Shown: one piece after another, positions 1 through 8,965 of the stretch
Numbering within the stretch: position 1 is the stretch's first letter
Layout of the letters: each line of letters begins with the position of its first letter
Source: Paucimonas sp.
GTDB taxonomy: Bacteria > Pseudomonadota > Gammaproteobacteria > Pseudomonadales > Pseudomonadaceae
NCBI GenBank assembly: GCA_031253995.1
Contig: JAIRVG010000054.1
Span: 62,001-126,000 of the forward strand
DNA length: 64,000 nucleotides
Reading direction: 5' to 3'
Notes under the pieces: generated by a model
What the model was told of the DNA's origin: nothing
What the model saw: the letters and a program-made list of their open reading frames with translations, nothing else
The model's database searches: none
Position numbers and translations under genes: made by a program

Positions 1-40
1 GCCGGTGTACCAGGGCCTGGTCGACGAGGCCAGCCAATGA
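1..40 (+). CDS. ccmG: 3' end of CcmG/DsbE thiol:disulfide oxidoreductase (partial)
   Basis: Only the last 12 codons are visible, in the frame starting at base 2, ending LVDEASQ and a TGA at 38-40. The TGA overlaps the ccmH start in an ATGA. The position directly before ccmH and the tail resemble Pseudomonas CcmG (DsbE), the periplasmic thioredoxin-like reductant of apocytochrome c. The identification rests mostly on context because the catalytic domain lies outside the window. Confidence 0.6.
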   Translation, partial: PVYQGLVDEASQ

Positions 41-513
41 AGCGCTGGCTCGCAGCCGCCGTGCTCGGCCTGAGCCTGTGCGGCGTGGCCAAGGCGGCCA
101 TCGACACCTACCAGTTCGCCGACGAGGCCGAACGCGAGCGCTACCGCGAGCTGACCAAGGAACTGCGCTGCCCCAAGTGCCAGAACCAGGACATCGCCGA
201 CTCCAACGCGCCGATTGCCGCCGACCTGCGCCGGGAAATCTTCCGCATGCTCGGCGAAGGCAAGAGCAACCAGCAGATCGTCGACTTCATGGTGGATCGC
301 TACGGCGATTTCGTCCGCTACAAGCCAGCCCTGACTGCCAGGACCTGGCTGCTCTGGTTCGGCCCGGCGGCGCTGCTGCTGGGCGGTATCGGCGTGATGG
401 CGGTGATCGTGCGCAAGCGCCGCGCGCCGGTGAGCAACGGCTCGGCCGACCTTTCTCCCGAGGAGCGCAAGCGCCTCGCCACACTGCTGGACAAAGAACA
501 GACCCATGACTGA
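37..513 (+). CDS. ccmH: Cytochrome c maturation protein CcmH (CycL)
   Basis: 158 aa. Residues 1-20 form a signal peptide. The family signature LRCPKCQNQ follows, with the redox pair C45 and C48. A membrane segment lies at about 103-125, followed by a short basic cytoplasmic tail. CcmH reduces the haem-binding cysteines of apocytochromes and works with CcmI/CcmF in haem ligation at the periplasmic face. The start overlaps the upstream stop (ATGA), and the end overlaps ccmI by 8 nt, so the genes are translationally coupled. The length is normal for the short Pseudomonas-type CcmH, whose TPR half is the separate CcmI protein. Confidence 0.96.
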   Translation: MKRWLAAAVLGLSLCGVAKAAIDTYQFADEAERERYRELTKELRCPKCQNQDIADSNAPIAADLRREIFRMLGEGKSNQQIVDFMVDRYGDFVRYKPALTARTWLLWFGPAALLLGGIGVMAVIVRKRRAPVSNGSADLSPEERKRLATLLDKEQTHD

Positions 514-1705
514 TTTCTGGCTCGCCTCAGGCCTGCTGTTGCTGGTAGCCCTGAGCTTTTTGCTGATTCCGGTGTTGCGTGGCCGTCGTGCGCAGCAGGA
601 AGAAGACCGTACCGCCCTCAACGTCGCCCTGTACCAGGAGCGTGTCGCCGAACTGCAGGCCCAGGCCGACGCCGGTGTGCTCGACGCCGATGCGCTGGCC
701 CGCGGCAAGGACGAAGCGGCCCGTGAACTGCTGGCCGATACCGAGAACGCCGACATCTCGCGCAGCGCGCGGCTGGGCAAGGCGCTGCCGATCGTCGCTG
801 CGTTCCTGGTGCCGGCGATGGCGGTGGGGCTGTACCTGCACTACGGCGCCAGCGACAAGGTGGCCCTGACCCAGGAGTTCGCCCAGGCGCCCCAGTCCCT
901 GGACGAAATGACCTCGCGCCTGGAACGCGCCGTCGCCGCCCAGCCGGACAACGCCGAAGGCCTGTACTTCCTCGGCCGCGCCTACATGGCCCAGGAGCGT
1001 CCGGCGGACGCGGCCAAGGCCTTCGAGCGCGCCGTGGGCGTGGCCGGTCGCGCGCCGGAGCTGCTCGGGCAGTGGGCCCAGGCCCTGTACTTCGCCAACG
1101 ACAAGCAGTGGACCCCGCAATTCCAGGCCCTGACCGACGAAGCGCTGAAGGCCGATCCCAAGGAAGTCACCAGCCTCGGCCTGCTGGGCATCGCCGCCTT
1201 CGAGGGCGAGCGCTACCAGGACGCCATCGACTACTGGAACCGCCTGCTGGCGCAGTTGCCGGAAGGCGACAGCTCCCGTGCCGCGCTGCTGGGCGGCATC
1301 GAGAAGGCCAAGGAAAAGGTCGCGGCGGGCGAGGGCAAGGCCTCGGCGCCGGTGGCTGCCTCGGGAGCGAAGCTGACCGTACGCGTGGAACTGGCCGCGG
1401 ACCTGAAGGACAAGGTCAAGCCGGACGACATCGTGTTCATCTTCGCGCGCGCGGCGTCGGGGCCGCCGATGCCGCTGGCGGCCAAGCGGGTCACCGTGGC
1501 GCAGTTGCCGATCGAGGTCGAGCTGAGTGACAGCGACGCGATGATGCCCAACATGAAACTGTCGAGCTTCCCTGAAGTCCAACTGATGGCACGCATCTCG
1601 CGCGCCGGCCAGCCCACCAAGGGCGAATGGGTCGGCAGCGGTGCGCCCCTGGCGAGCACTACCGCGGCGCCACAGCACCTGACCATCGATCGACCGGACC
1701 TATAA
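506..1705 (+). CDS. ccmI: Cytochrome c biogenesis TPR protein CcmI (CycH)
   Basis: 399 aa. Two N-terminal membrane segments (about 5-24 and 92-113) bracket a cytoplasmic loop. They are followed by periplasmic TPR repeats (about 140-270, e.g. [12 protein letters not shown] and [19 protein letters not shown]) and a beta-rich C-terminal domain (about 290-399). CcmI is the apocytochrome chaperone of the haem ligation complex and binds apocytochrome c C-termini through the TPRs. It is the last ccm gene here. The next gene begins 10 nt downstream and could be cotranscribed. Confidence 0.94.
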   Translation: MTDFWLASGLLLLVALSFLLIPVLRGRRAQQEEDRTALNVALYQERVAELQAQADAGVLDADALARGKDEAARELLADTENADISRSARLGKALPIVAAFLVPAMAVGLYLHYGASDKVALTQEFAQAPQSLDEMTSRLERAVAAQPDNAEGLYFLGRAYMAQERPADAAKAFERAVGVAGRAPELLGQWAQALYFANDKQWTPQFQALTDEALKADPKEVTSLGLLGIAAFEGERYQDAIDYWNRLLAQLPEGDSSRAALLGGIEKAKEKVAAGEGKASAPVAASGAKLTVRVELAADLKDKVKPDDIVFIFARAASGPPMPLAAKRVTVAQLPIEVELSDSDAMMPNMKLSSFPEVQLMARISRAGQPTKGEWVGSGAPLASTTAAPQHLTIDRPDL

Positions 1706-1715
1706 GAGAGCTTCC

Positions 1716-2126
1716 ATGAACAGCACCGTACGCCTGACCCTGATTACGCTGGCCCTGGGGTTGAGCGCCTGTACGGTGCACCAGCAGCAGCCGGATCGCC
1801 AGCCGCTGCCGCCGATCGAGACAGCCCCCCCGCCGGGCCCGGTAATCAAGCCGGGCCCGACCCCGCCCAAACCCACCGTCACCCCGACGCCAAAACCCAT
1901 GCCCCGCACCTCGGCCAGCTTCGCCCCGCCACCGGGCGGCGCCAGCCACTGGGACCCCAAGCTCGGCGTGTATGTCCTCGAAGGCAAGACCAACACCTTC
2001 TACCGCCAGCGCACCTACTACCGCTGGAACAACGGCTGGAGCTGGTCGACCAACCCCGAAGGCCCGTGGCAGGACACCGACTCCAGCGGCGTGCCAGGCG
2101 GTCTGGGCCGCGCGTTCGCCCAGTAA
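1716..2126 (+). CDS. Proline-rich lipoprotein of unknown function
   Basis: 136 aa. A lipoprotein signal peptide ends in the lipobox LSAC, with the acylated Cys at about residue 19. A proline-rich linker (about 30-65, many PPP/TPKP runs) probably spans periplasm or peptidoglycan. A small C-terminal domain rich in W and Y (YYRWNNGWSWS) follows. It starts 10 nt after ccmI with an AGAGAG ribosome site, so it may belong to the ccm transcript. I do not recognise a functional family. Confidence 0.8.
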   Translation: MNSTVRLTLITLALGLSACTVHQQQPDRQPLPPIETAPPPGPVIKPGPTPPKPTVTPTPKPMPRTSASFAPPPGGASHWDPKLGVYVLEGKTNTFYRQRTYYRWNNGWSWSTNPEGPWQDTDSSGVPGGLGRAFAQ

Positions 2127-2168
2127 TGCCGGCATAATGCCCCCTCGCTGAACGCCTGGGAGCATGAG

Positions 2169-3107
2169 ATGACGAAGACGGTACTGGTGCTGGTCGAAAC
2201 GGTCGATGACTACCTGCCCTTGCTGGAACACAACGGTTACCGCCTGATCCGCGCGAAGACCCCGCAACTGCGCGCCGAGGCCATCGCCCGGCACGGTGCG
2301 GAGATCGACGTGGTGCTGACCCGTGGGCCGCTGGGCATCACCGCCGAGGAAATCGCCGCCTTGCCGTTGCTGCGCCTGATCTGCGTGATCGGCGCCGGCT
2401 ACGAAGCCGTCGATCTGGCCGCTGCGGCCGCGCGGGGCATCGTCGTCACCAATGGCGCCGGGGCCAATGCCTCGGCGGTGGCGGATCACACCATGGCCCT
2501 GTTGTTCGCTGTGGTGCGGGATATCTGCCGGGCGGATGCCACTACTCGCCAAGGTCAATGGAACCGGGTGATCAGCCCGTCGCTGGCGGGCAAGCGCCTG
2601 GGGATTCTCGGGCTGGGTTCCGTAGGGATGGCGATTGCCAGACGCGGTGCGCTCGGTTTCGACATGCAGGTGCGCTATCACAATCGCTCGCGCCGTGATG
2701 ACGTGCCTTACACGTACTGCGAGAGCGTGCTGGAGCTGGCGCGGGAGTCGGATTTCCTGGTCGTCGCCACGCCGGGTGGGGCCAATACCAGGGCGCTGGT
2801 GGGCCGGGAAGTGCTGGATGCGCTGGGGCCGCAGGGTTACCTGGTGAATATCGCCCGGGCCAGCGTGGTATCCACCGCCGAGATGGTCGCGGCGCTGCAG
2901 GAAGGGCGGATCGCCGGGGCGGGGCTGGATGTGTTCGATGACGAGCCGTCGGTGCCGGATGAATTGAAGCAGCTGGGCAATGTGGTGCTGACCCCGCATG
3001 TGGCGGCGCAGACCCCGGAAGCGGCGCGGGACATGGTGGCGCTGGTGCTGAAGAACATGCAGGCGTTCTTTGCCGGTGAGCCGGTGCTGACACCCGTGAC
3101 CGCTTGA
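2169..3107 (+). CDS. D-isomer specific 2-hydroxyacid dehydrogenase family protein
   Basis: 312 aa. It has the two-lobed architecture of D-2-hydroxyacid dehydrogenases. The NAD(P) motif GLGSVG is at 148-153, the catalytic Arg is R230 (VNIARAS), the Glu is E259 (DDEPSVP) and the His is H277 (TPHVAAQ). The family reduces 2-ketoacids such as glyoxylate or hydroxypyruvate with NAD(P)H. The substrate cannot be told from sequence, although a glyoxylate/hydroxypyruvate reductase role would suit the glyoxylate pathway further along the window. A REP palindrome follows the gene. Confidence 0.88.
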   Translation: MTKTVLVLVETVDDYLPLLEHNGYRLIRAKTPQLRAEAIARHGAEIDVVLTRGPLGITAEEIAALPLLRLICVIGAGYEAVDLAAAAARGIVVTNGAGANASAVADHTMALLFAVVRDICRADATTRQGQWNRVISPSLAGKRLGILGLGSVGMAIARRGALGFDMQVRYHNRSRRDDVPYTYCESVLELARESDFLVVATPGGANTRALVGREVLDALGPQGYLVNIARASVVSTAEMVAALQEGRIAGAGLDVFDDEPSVPDELKQLGNVVLTPHVAAQTPEAARDMVALVLKNMQAFFAGEPVLTPVTA

Positions 3108-3120
3108 GCACACCACGGCC

Positions 3121-3190
3121 CCTGTGGGAGCGGGTTCACCCGCGATTGCGGTAGTGAATTCACCATCGCGGGTAAACCCGCTCCCACAGG
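3121..3190. repeat. REP-type palindrome (pair of inverted REPs)
   Basis: Long inverted repeat between two genes. CCTGTGGGAGCGGGTT on the left is matched by AACCCGCTCCCACAGG on the right, with a GAATTC-containing centre. This is the CGGG-type variant of the Pseudomonas REP. It could end transcription or bind gyrase/IHF. Confidence 0.85.
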
Positions 3191-3252
3191 TTTCGCGGCG
3201 TATTCGATTACTGGCTACACTCTCCAGCCACTCACCCAGGCAAGGAGCTCAC

Positions 3253-3657
3253 ATGACCACCCATCACGGCAGTTGCCTGTGCAACGCCATCCAGCTCACC
3301 GTGACTCTCGACGACAACGGCCTCGGCGCCTGCCATTGCAGCATGTGCCGCAAGTGGAACGGCGGCCCGCTGCTCACCGTGCACAGCAGCCAGGCGCCCC
3401 GGTTCAGTGGTGCGGAACCGACGGTCTTCGATTCTTCCGACTGGGCCGAACGCGGCTTCTGCGCCAAATGCGGCAGCCACCTGTTCTATCGTCTCAAAGG
3501 TGGCAACTTCTTCGCCATCCCGGTGGGCGTGCTCGATGGCGAACACGCCTGGGACTTCAACCTGCAGGTGTATATCGACGAGAAACCGTCGTACTACTGC
3601 TTCTCCAACGTCACGCAGACCATGACCGGCGCGGAAGTGGTCGAGCAGTTCAGCTGA
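3253..3657 (+). CDS. GFA (glutathione-dependent formaldehyde-activating) family protein
   Basis: 134 aa. Zinc ligands of the GFA/CENP-V fold are present: C8 and C10 (GSCLC), C27/C29/C32 (CHCSMC) and C70/C73 (FCAKCG). The start was set at 3253 because it follows GGAG with normal spacing and begins right at the conserved HGSCLCG-like motif; the frame is open further upstream through the REP element. The founding Gfa binds glutathione, but most family members have unknown substrates. The 3' end overlaps the convergent M15 peptidase gene by 8 nt. Confidence 0.88.
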   Translation: MTTHHGSCLCNAIQLTVTLDDNGLGACHCSMCRKWNGGPLLTVHSSQAPRFSGAEPTVFDSSDWAERGFCAKCGSHLFYRLKGGNFFAIPVGVLDGEHAWDFNLQVYIDEKPSYYCFSNVTQTMTGAEVVEQFS

Positions 3658-4162
3658 CCAGGGTCGGCCGGTAGCACCAGTGCCAGGGCTCGAACTGATA
3701 GCCCATGGCATTGCCCCGCGGGTAGGACAGGTAGAAACCGAAGCGCTCGGCATTCAGCTTCAGCCATTCGAACGCTGCGCTGTGCTCGAACTCGGTTTCC
3801 AGGGAATTGATGTCCACCGCCCGCCCCGTATGGTGCTCGCTGAAGCCGGGTGGGGCGCTGACGGCGAGGATCTGCTCAAGGCTCTGCTGCTTGTTCAGCT
3901 TGTAGCGGATGATCTTCGCCTGGTACTCGATGCTGCGAAACGCCGAGACCAGCCACAGCTCGACATGGTCCCGCGCCGCCGCCGCGCGCAGCTGGCGCCA
4001 GGCCGCAGCCGCTTCCGGCTCCAGTTCGAAGCGGCGGCCGTCCTCGTCGATCTCGGCAATGGCCAGCACCTGGGCTTGTGGGTACTCGATGAAGCCACGG
4101 GCAATCAGCAGGTCCTCGCCGATCCCCAGCTCCTCGCACAGCGCCTTGCTTTTCTCGTTCAT
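3650..4162 (-). CDS. M15 family D-Ala-D-Ala carboxypeptidase (VanY-like)
   Basis: 170 aa. Zinc peptidase motifs of family M15B are present: SEHHTGRAVD at 108-117 (SxHxxGxAxD, ligands H110 and D117) and EPWHW at 158-162 (catalytic E158, ligand H161). It also has the typical SAFRS segment at 73-77. The family trims the terminal D-Ala from peptidoglycan stem peptides. No signal peptide is evident, so export or a cytoplasmic recycling role is unresolved. It converges on and overlaps the GFA gene. Confidence 0.88.
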   Translation of the reverse strand: MNEKSKALCEELGIGEDLLIARGFIEYPQAQVLAIAEIDEDGRRFELEPEAAAAWRQLRAAAARDHVELWLVSAFRSIEYQAKIIRYKLNKQQSLEQILAVSAPPGFSEHHTGRAVDINSLETEFEHSAAFEWLKLNAERFGFYLSYPRGNAMGYQFEPWHWCYRPTLVS

Positions 4163-4329
4163 TGTTATGTCCTTGTGACGCTTGTCCGGGTGATCCTAGC
4201 TGATTGCGATGAATCTGCTTTGACCTAGGGTCGCCCCTGGTCGGAGTTTGCCCCAGATGTTGTTGCAAATTACTGATATTCCTGCCAAAACGCTGCGACC
4301 TACGTCACAGCTGCGCAAAAGAGGTTGTC

Positions 4330-4677
4330 ATGAATATCCTGAACGATGAACTCCTGGTCACCGACGTCCAGCTGGGCGACGGCAAGGAAGTGGTCAAGGG
4401 CGCCCTGATCACCACCCACTACACCGGCACCCTGGCCGATGGCACGGTCTTCGACTCCTCGCACCGGCGCGGCAAGCCGTTCCAGTGCGTGATCGGCACC
4501 GGCCGGGTGATCAAGGGCTGGGACCGCGGCCTGATGGGCATGAAGGTCGGCGGCAAGCGCAAGCTGTTCGTGCCTCACCACCTGGCCTATGGCACCCGTG
4601 CCGTGGGCGTCATCCCGCCGGGCGCGGACCTGCATTTCGAGATCGAACTGCTGGAAGTGCTGACCCGCGACGACTGA
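4330..4677 (+). CDS. FKBP-type peptidyl-prolyl cis-trans isomerase
   Basis: 115 aa single FKBP domain without a signal peptide, so cytoplasmic. Conserved blocks include HYTGTLADGTVFDSS, the VIKGWDRGLMGMKVGGKRKL stretch and HLAYGTRAVGVIPPGADLHFEIELL. It catalyses prolyl isomerisation in folding clients. It is preceded by an AAGAGG ribosome site and stands alone, transcribed away from the M15 peptidase gene. Confidence 0.95.
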   Translation: MNILNDELLVTDVQLGDGKEVVKGALITTHYTGTLADGTVFDSSHRRGKPFQCVIGTGRVIKGWDRGLMGMKVGGKRKLFVPHHLAYGTRAVGVIPPGADLHFEIELLEVLTRDD

Positions 4678-4885
4678 ATCCGGCGTCTTAATTCCGTAAC
4701 ACCGGCTGGGTAAAGTCACACCCAGCTTACGGATGAGCACCCCAAGGACAGAACCAATCGGGCCTGCTGCACTCTCAAGGACGCCCGTATCCATGGAAGG
4801 AGCGACAGACAGGGATGCTCCGCGGCTTCGGCCGCGGGGCAGCACTGGCGGGTTGGTTCAATGTCTTTGTCCTCAAGGGATCATC

Positions 4886-5557
4886 ATGAAGTTGCCCGTG
4901 ACCTTCCCCTCGCGCCGCCCGGCGCTGCTGTGTACCGCGCTCGCCGTGGGCACCGCCCTTCTCGGATTCACTACCTTCGACAGCTTCGCCAAGCCGGTGG
5001 ACGGTACCCAGACCCTGGTATTCCTGCGTCATGCAGAAAAGCCTGGAGAGGGCCTCGGCCAGCTGAACTGCCAGGGTCTCAATCGCGCCCTCGATCTTGC
5101 TACCTTGCTCCCGGAGAAATTCGGCAAGGCCGACTACGTATTCGCCGCCGATCCCACCCGTGAGGTGGAAGAGGGCGTCAATGACGACAGCTACAGCTAC
5201 CTGCGGCCGTTGATGACCATCAGTCCCAGCGCGATCAAGCTCGGCCTGCCGGTGAACATCGACTACGGCGCCAACGACACCAGCGCCCTGGCCCGCGAAC
5301 TGATCAGCAACAAGTATCGCAATGCCACCGTGTATACCGCCTGGTCCCATGGCTATCTCCCGGAACTGATCAACGCCGTGGCCGGCAAGGCCCTGGGCGA
5401 GGATCGGGTGATCACCGAGGACTGGGAGAACGGCGACTTCGATTCCCTGTACGTGCTGACCCTGACCTGGCGCGATGGCAAGGCGACGATGCTGAGCCGC
5501 AATGTGAAGCAGGGGCTGGATGGCGGCGAGTCGAGCTGTCCGAAGGCCGGGGTCTGA
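4886..5557 (+). CDS. Periplasmic histidine phosphatase family protein
   Basis: 223 aa from the ATG at 4886. An in-frame start at 4733 would add 51 residues that look non-coding, whereas 4886 follows AAGGGA and starts a signal peptide (basic MKLPVTFPSRRP then a hydrophobic core to about residue 35). The histidine phosphatase motif FLRHAEKP carries R48 and the phospho-acceptor H49. The second half lacks an obvious classic His signature, but WSHGYLPELI at about 149 may supply it. The substrate is unknown. Confidence 0.8.
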   Translation: MKLPVTFPSRRPALLCTALAVGTALLGFTTFDSFAKPVDGTQTLVFLRHAEKPGEGLGQLNCQGLNRALDLATLLPEKFGKADYVFAADPTREVEEGVNDDSYSYLRPLMTISPSAIKLGLPVNIDYGANDTSALARELISNKYRNATVYTAWSHGYLPELINAVAGKALGEDRVITEDWENGDFDSLYVLTLTWRDGKATMLSRNVKQGLDGGESSCPKAGV

Positions 5558-5592
5558 CGTTCAACCCAAAACGCGGTATGACCGTACAGGGC

Positions 5593-5634
5593 AAAAAAAC
5601 GAGGCGTCGGTACCGGGTGAGCGGACCGCGCCTC
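5593..5634 (-). terminator. Rho-independent terminator of the permease-racemase operon
   Basis: On the minus strand GAGGCG and CGCCTC form a stem followed directly by a run of seven T. It lies about 140 nt past the racemase stop codon, so it is probably the operon end. Confidence 0.65.
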
Positions 5635-5772
5635 GCAAAGAGGTATTGCCGGGTTTGCCGGATGCGTCAGGTTCCTGGGCCTGGGCATCCGGCGGGTGTG
5701 GGAGCGGGTCGGCGTGCGTTCCGCCGCTCCTCACCGGTGTGCCGCTGCTGGGAGACAGCAGCTACCGGAATC

Positions 5773-6501
5773 TCAACGACCGAAATGCGCCGGCCAGCCA
5801 ACGATGCGCTTGGTCCGCGGCGTGGCGTAGGTACGGCTCTTGGACGTGGACAGGCCCAGTTGCACCAGCGACTCGGCCATCTTCACCGCCGCACTGACAC
5901 CGTCCACCACCGGCACGCCGGTGCGCTGGCGGATCTTCTCGTCCAGGCCGGCCATGCCGCCGCAGCCGAGGCAGATCACTTCCGCCTTGTCCTCGCGTAC
6001 CGCCCGCTCGGCCTGCTCGACGATGGCTTCCAGGGCGCGTTCCGGCTGCTCTTCCAGTTCCAGCACGGCCATGCCGCTGGCCCGCACCGAGGCGCAGCGG
6101 TCGTACAGGCCGGAGAGCTTGAGGCGGTCCTCGATCAGCGGCACGGTGCGGTCCAGGGTGGTTACCACCGAGTAGGCATGCCCGAGGTACATGGCGGTGC
6201 TGGCGGCCGCGTCGGTGATGTCCACCACCGGCACGTTGAGCAACTCCTGCAGGCCTTCGCGGCCATGCTCGCCGTAGCCGGCCTGGATCACCGCGTCGTA
6301 GGGGCCGTCGTAGGCCAGCACGCGGTCCATCACGGCGATGGCGGCCAGGTAGCTTTCGAAATTGCCTTCCACCGACTCGGCACCGAAGTACGGGGTCAGG
6401 CCGATGATCTCGGTGCCCGGCGCGGCGACGGCCTGGGCTTCGCGGGCGATGGCCTCGGTAATGGCTTCGGTGGTGTTGACGTTGACGATCAGGATACGCA
6501 T
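5773..6501 (-). CDS. Asp/Glu/hydantoin racemase family protein (allantoin racemase-like)
   Basis: 242 aa. Family start MRILIVNVNTTEAIT, substrate-binding segment around residues 70-80, and a C-terminal catalytic motif CLGCGGMAG with C180. Family racemases use two cysteines as acid/base. The first should sit in an ACFGDPG-like motif, but here the aligned stretch reads QAGYGEHG, with Gly at 75 in place of Cys. It follows the NCS1 permease gene by 55 nt in one operon, which suggests a hydantoin or allantoin substrate. Given the missing Cys it may be a one-base racemase, another isomerase or a hydrolase. Confidence 0.8.
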   Translation of the reverse strand: MRILIVNVNTTEAITEAIAREAQAVAAPGTEIIGLTPYFGAESVEGNFESYLAAIAVMDRVLAYDGPYDAVIQAGYGEHGREGLQELLNVPVVDITDAAASTAMYLGHAYSVVTTLDRTVPLIEDRLKLSGLYDRCASVRASGMAVLELEEQPERALEAIVEQAERAVREDKAEVICLGCGGMAGLDEKIRQRTGVPVVDGVSAAVKMAESLVQLGLSTSKSRTYATPRTKRIVGWPAHFGR

Positions 6502-6556
6502 GTGGGGGTCTCGCTAAGGCAGTGACGGCCCGGCAGTCCCGGGCCTGAACAAGGAA

Positions 6557-8086
6557 TCAGTGGCTGACGCTGTCGACGGCGATGGATTCGCCGCTGACTT
6601 CGTCGTAGTGCCGGTTGCGCGGCGCCATCAGCAGGTAGAGCAGGCCGGCGATGCCCGCACCGATCATCCAGGAGAACGGCGCGATGGTTTCGAAGTTGGG
6701 CACCAGGGCCAGGATGATGGCCAGCAGCGCGGCGGGAACGAAGGCGATGAGCGCCCGTGGGTTGACGCCGCGGCGGTAGTGGTAGGCGCCGTTCGGGTCT
6801 TCGCTGTACAGCTCGGGCACGTTGACCCGGCCTTTGCGGATCAGCCAGTAGTCCACCATGATCACCCCGTACAGTGGGCCGAGCAGGGCGCCGAGGCCGG
6901 ACAGGAAGTACATGATCACCAGCGGGCTGTTGTACAGGTTCCACGGCAGGATCAGCACGGCGAGGGTGGCGCTGATCATCCCGGCGCGGCGGAAGTTCAG
7001 GACCCGCGGCGCCAGGTTGCTGAGGACGAAGGCCGGGGCGACGAAGTTGGCCATGATGTTCACGGCCACGGTGACGATCAGGAAGGCCAGGCAGCCGAGT
7101 ACCAGGAAGAAGGTGCTGGGGATGCTGGCGATGATCTGCGTCGGGCTGTCGATGATCTGGCCGTTGATCTTGAACTGCGCGCCGGACAGCAGCACGGAGA
7201 TCACCGCGAAGGCCAGGATGTTCACCGGCAGGCCCCAGAAGTTGCCGGAACGGATGGTCTTGCGGCATGGCGAGGAGCGGGCGAAGTCGCAGAAGTTCAG
7301 CACCAGGGTGCCGTAGATCGCCAGCCACAGCGCGCCACCGGCGAAGATGTTGTGCCACATGGCGGCGCCGGTCAGCGGCTCGCGCACCGACCAGGCGATG
7401 CTGAAGTCGGCCTGCACGTACATCCACGCGGCCAGGCAGGTGACGGTGAGCAGGATCACCGGGCCGGCGAAGGCCTCGTAGCGGCGCACCATTTCCATGC
7501 CGTAGGCCAGGATCACAAGTTGCACGAACCAGATCGCCACGAAGCACACCCAGCCAAGGCTGGACAGGCCAAGGATCGCGTCCTGGTCATAGACGGCGAG
7601 GCCCGGGGACACCGCGGTGAGCAGCACCCGCAGCACCACCGAGGCGAGGTAGGTCTGGATACCGAACCAGGCGATGGCGATCACCGCGCGGATCAGCGCC
7701 GGGATCTGCGCGCCATGGATGCCGAAGGCGATCCGGCTCATCACCGGGAACGGCACCCCGGTCTTCTGGCCCATGTAGCCGGACAGGTTCATGAAGAAGT
7801 ACACCAGCGCTGCACCTATCCCCAGTGAAAGCAGGATCTGCCAGCCGCCCAGGCCCATGGCGTAGAGCCCCATGGCGAAGGAGTAGTTGGCGATGTTGTG
7901 CACATCGTTGGTCCACAGGGCGAAGATGCTATAGCGGCCCCAGCGCCGACCCTCGGCCTTGGTCGGGGCCAGGTCGTGGTTGTGCAGGCGCGGGCTGAGG
8001 GTGACGGGGTGTTGCGGCTGCGTCGACGATTCGGGGGTAGACGAGGAAAAGTCCAATTCTGTCTTGTTGTAGAGACTCATGCTCAT
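6557..8086 (-). CDS. NCS1 family permease (allantoin/hydantoin/purine type)
   Basis: 509 aa with about 12 hydrophobic segments, typical NCS1 length. The NCS1 stretch SFAMGLYAMGLGGWQ and GVPFPVMSRIAFG match the substrate-site helices of Mhp1/PucI-like transporters. The start at 8086 is set by AGGAG nine bases upstream; the open frame runs further up to 8260 without a better site. Cotranscribed with the racemase-like gene, so likely imports its substrate (allantoin or a hydantoin). A CTGTATACAA site lies about 130 nt upstream of the start. Confidence 0.87.
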   Translation of the reverse strand: MSMSLYNKTELDFSSSTPESSTQPQHPVTLSPRLHNHDLAPTKAEGRRWGRYSIFALWTNDVHNIANYSFAMGLYAMGLGGWQILLSLGIGAALVYFFMNLSGYMGQKTGVPFPVMSRIAFGIHGAQIPALIRAVIAIAWFGIQTYLASVVLRVLLTAVSPGLAVYDQDAILGLSSLGWVCFVAIWFVQLVILAYGMEMVRRYEAFAGPVILLTVTCLAAWMYVQADFSIAWSVREPLTGAAMWHNIFAGGALWLAIYGTLVLNFCDFARSSPCRKTIRSGNFWGLPVNILAFAVISVLLSGAQFKINGQIIDSPTQIIASIPSTFFLVLGCLAFLIVTVAVNIMANFVAPAFVLSNLAPRVLNFRRAGMISATLAVLILPWNLYNSPLVIMYFLSGLGALLGPLYGVIMVDYWLIRKGRVNVPELYSEDPNGAYHYRRGVNPRALIAFVPAALLAIILALVPNFETIAPFSWMIGAGIAGLLYLLMAPRNRHYDEVSGESIAVDSVSH

Positions 8087-8217
8087 TCCGGCTTGCTCCT
8101 GATACTCGTGGCGCGATGAGGCCTGGTTGCTAAACCACGAGAACCAATTGGTTAGGGGCATTCCGCTACCCGGCGACGGCAGGTGGGCGGATCTAGTGTG
8201 CTCTGGATTTCGAGAAA

Positions 8218-8227
8218 CTGTATACAA
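8218..8227. promoter_or_regulatory. TTGTATACAA-type operator (one mismatch), NCS1 permease promoter
   Basis: CTGTATACAA, 131 nt upstream of the permease start. It matches nine of ten bases of the palindrome found at gcl, puuE/uraH and gclR, so the same repressor may act here. Confidence 0.5.
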
Positions 8228-8527
8228 AGCGCGAGCAGAGGTAAGCCAGTTCCATGCCACGGAAAGTTCAGCTGGAGTTTTGCTATCTTGTTGAAGTTGC
8301 TTGGAATTTTTGTAAGTTGATGAAATGGAAAAATTATAAGTTGACCAAATAAACAGGATTTATTTTTTAAGGCGCGTAAATACTGATCGAATGGTCAAAT
8401 TAGTTGGGGTGGGGGATGTAACGTTGTGGGGCGCTTGCTGGAAAAATTGCACACAAAAATGGCACTTAAAGTTACATGTGTGTGTACAGTTTTTAATCAG
8501 TAGTGTGTCCCACAGGGATCCCGCTGA
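8228..8527. other. AT-rich intergenic region
   Basis: No gene seen. Conspicuously AT-rich stretch (about 8280-8500) between the Lrp stop and the permease promoter. A weak GTGTGTACAG at about 8480-8489 resembles half of the operator motif. Probably a long promoter/regulatory region for the permease. Confidence 0.5.
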
Positions 8528-8965
8528 TCATTCCATCGGCGGCAACCGCCGCTTCACCGGGGTCTTCTTGACGATCGCAGTACTGGTCTCGGCATGGCTG
8601 TTGAGCTTGTCCAGCAAGGTATCCAGCTGTTCCATCGAGCGCACATGCAGGCGCGCGATGAAGCAGTCGTCCCCCGTCACCTTGTCGCACTCGGTGAACT
8701 CGGGAATGGCGATGATCTGCCGTTCCACCTCCTGCAACTGCCCCGGCAACGGCCGGATCCGCACGATGGCCTGCAACTGGTAGCCGAAACTGCGGGCATC
8801 CACTTCCACCGTGTAACCCTTGAGCACCCCGCGTTCCTCCAGGCGTCGCAGGCGTTCGCTGACGCTGGGGGCAGACAGCCCGGTGAGGCTGGCCAGCGCC
8901 TTCAGCGAGCGCCGCGAGTCCTCCATCAGGGCATTGAGCAGCAGTTGGTCGATGGCATCGGTCAT
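8528..8965 (-). CDS. Lrp/AsnC family transcriptional regulator
   Basis: 145 aa from ATG 8965 (a GTG nine bases earlier is possible). N-terminal winged HTH (about 3-60, SLKALASLTGLSAPSVSERLRRLEERG), then the RAM/AsnC ligand domain (about 65-140, KVTGDDCFIARLHV). Members bind amino acids and often control an adjacent transporter. Here the divergent EamA exporter gene starts 137 nt away and is the likely target, as with many Lrp-exporter pairs. Confidence 0.9.
   Translation of the reverse strand: MTDAIDQLLLNALMEDSRRSLKALASLTGLSAPSVSERLRRLEERGVLKGYTVEVDARSFGYQLQAIVRIRPLPGQLQEVERQIIAIPEFTECDKVTGDDCFIARLHVRSMEQLDTLLDKLNSHAETSTAIVKKTPVKRRLPPME

Noticed and set aside
527..1678. Open frame antisense to ccmI
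   Set aside because: ccmI is strongly supported by context and TPR repeats.
8480..8489. GTGTGTACAG in the AT-rich gap, a possible further operator
   Set aside because: Too many mismatches and closer to the Lrp stop than to the permease promoter.
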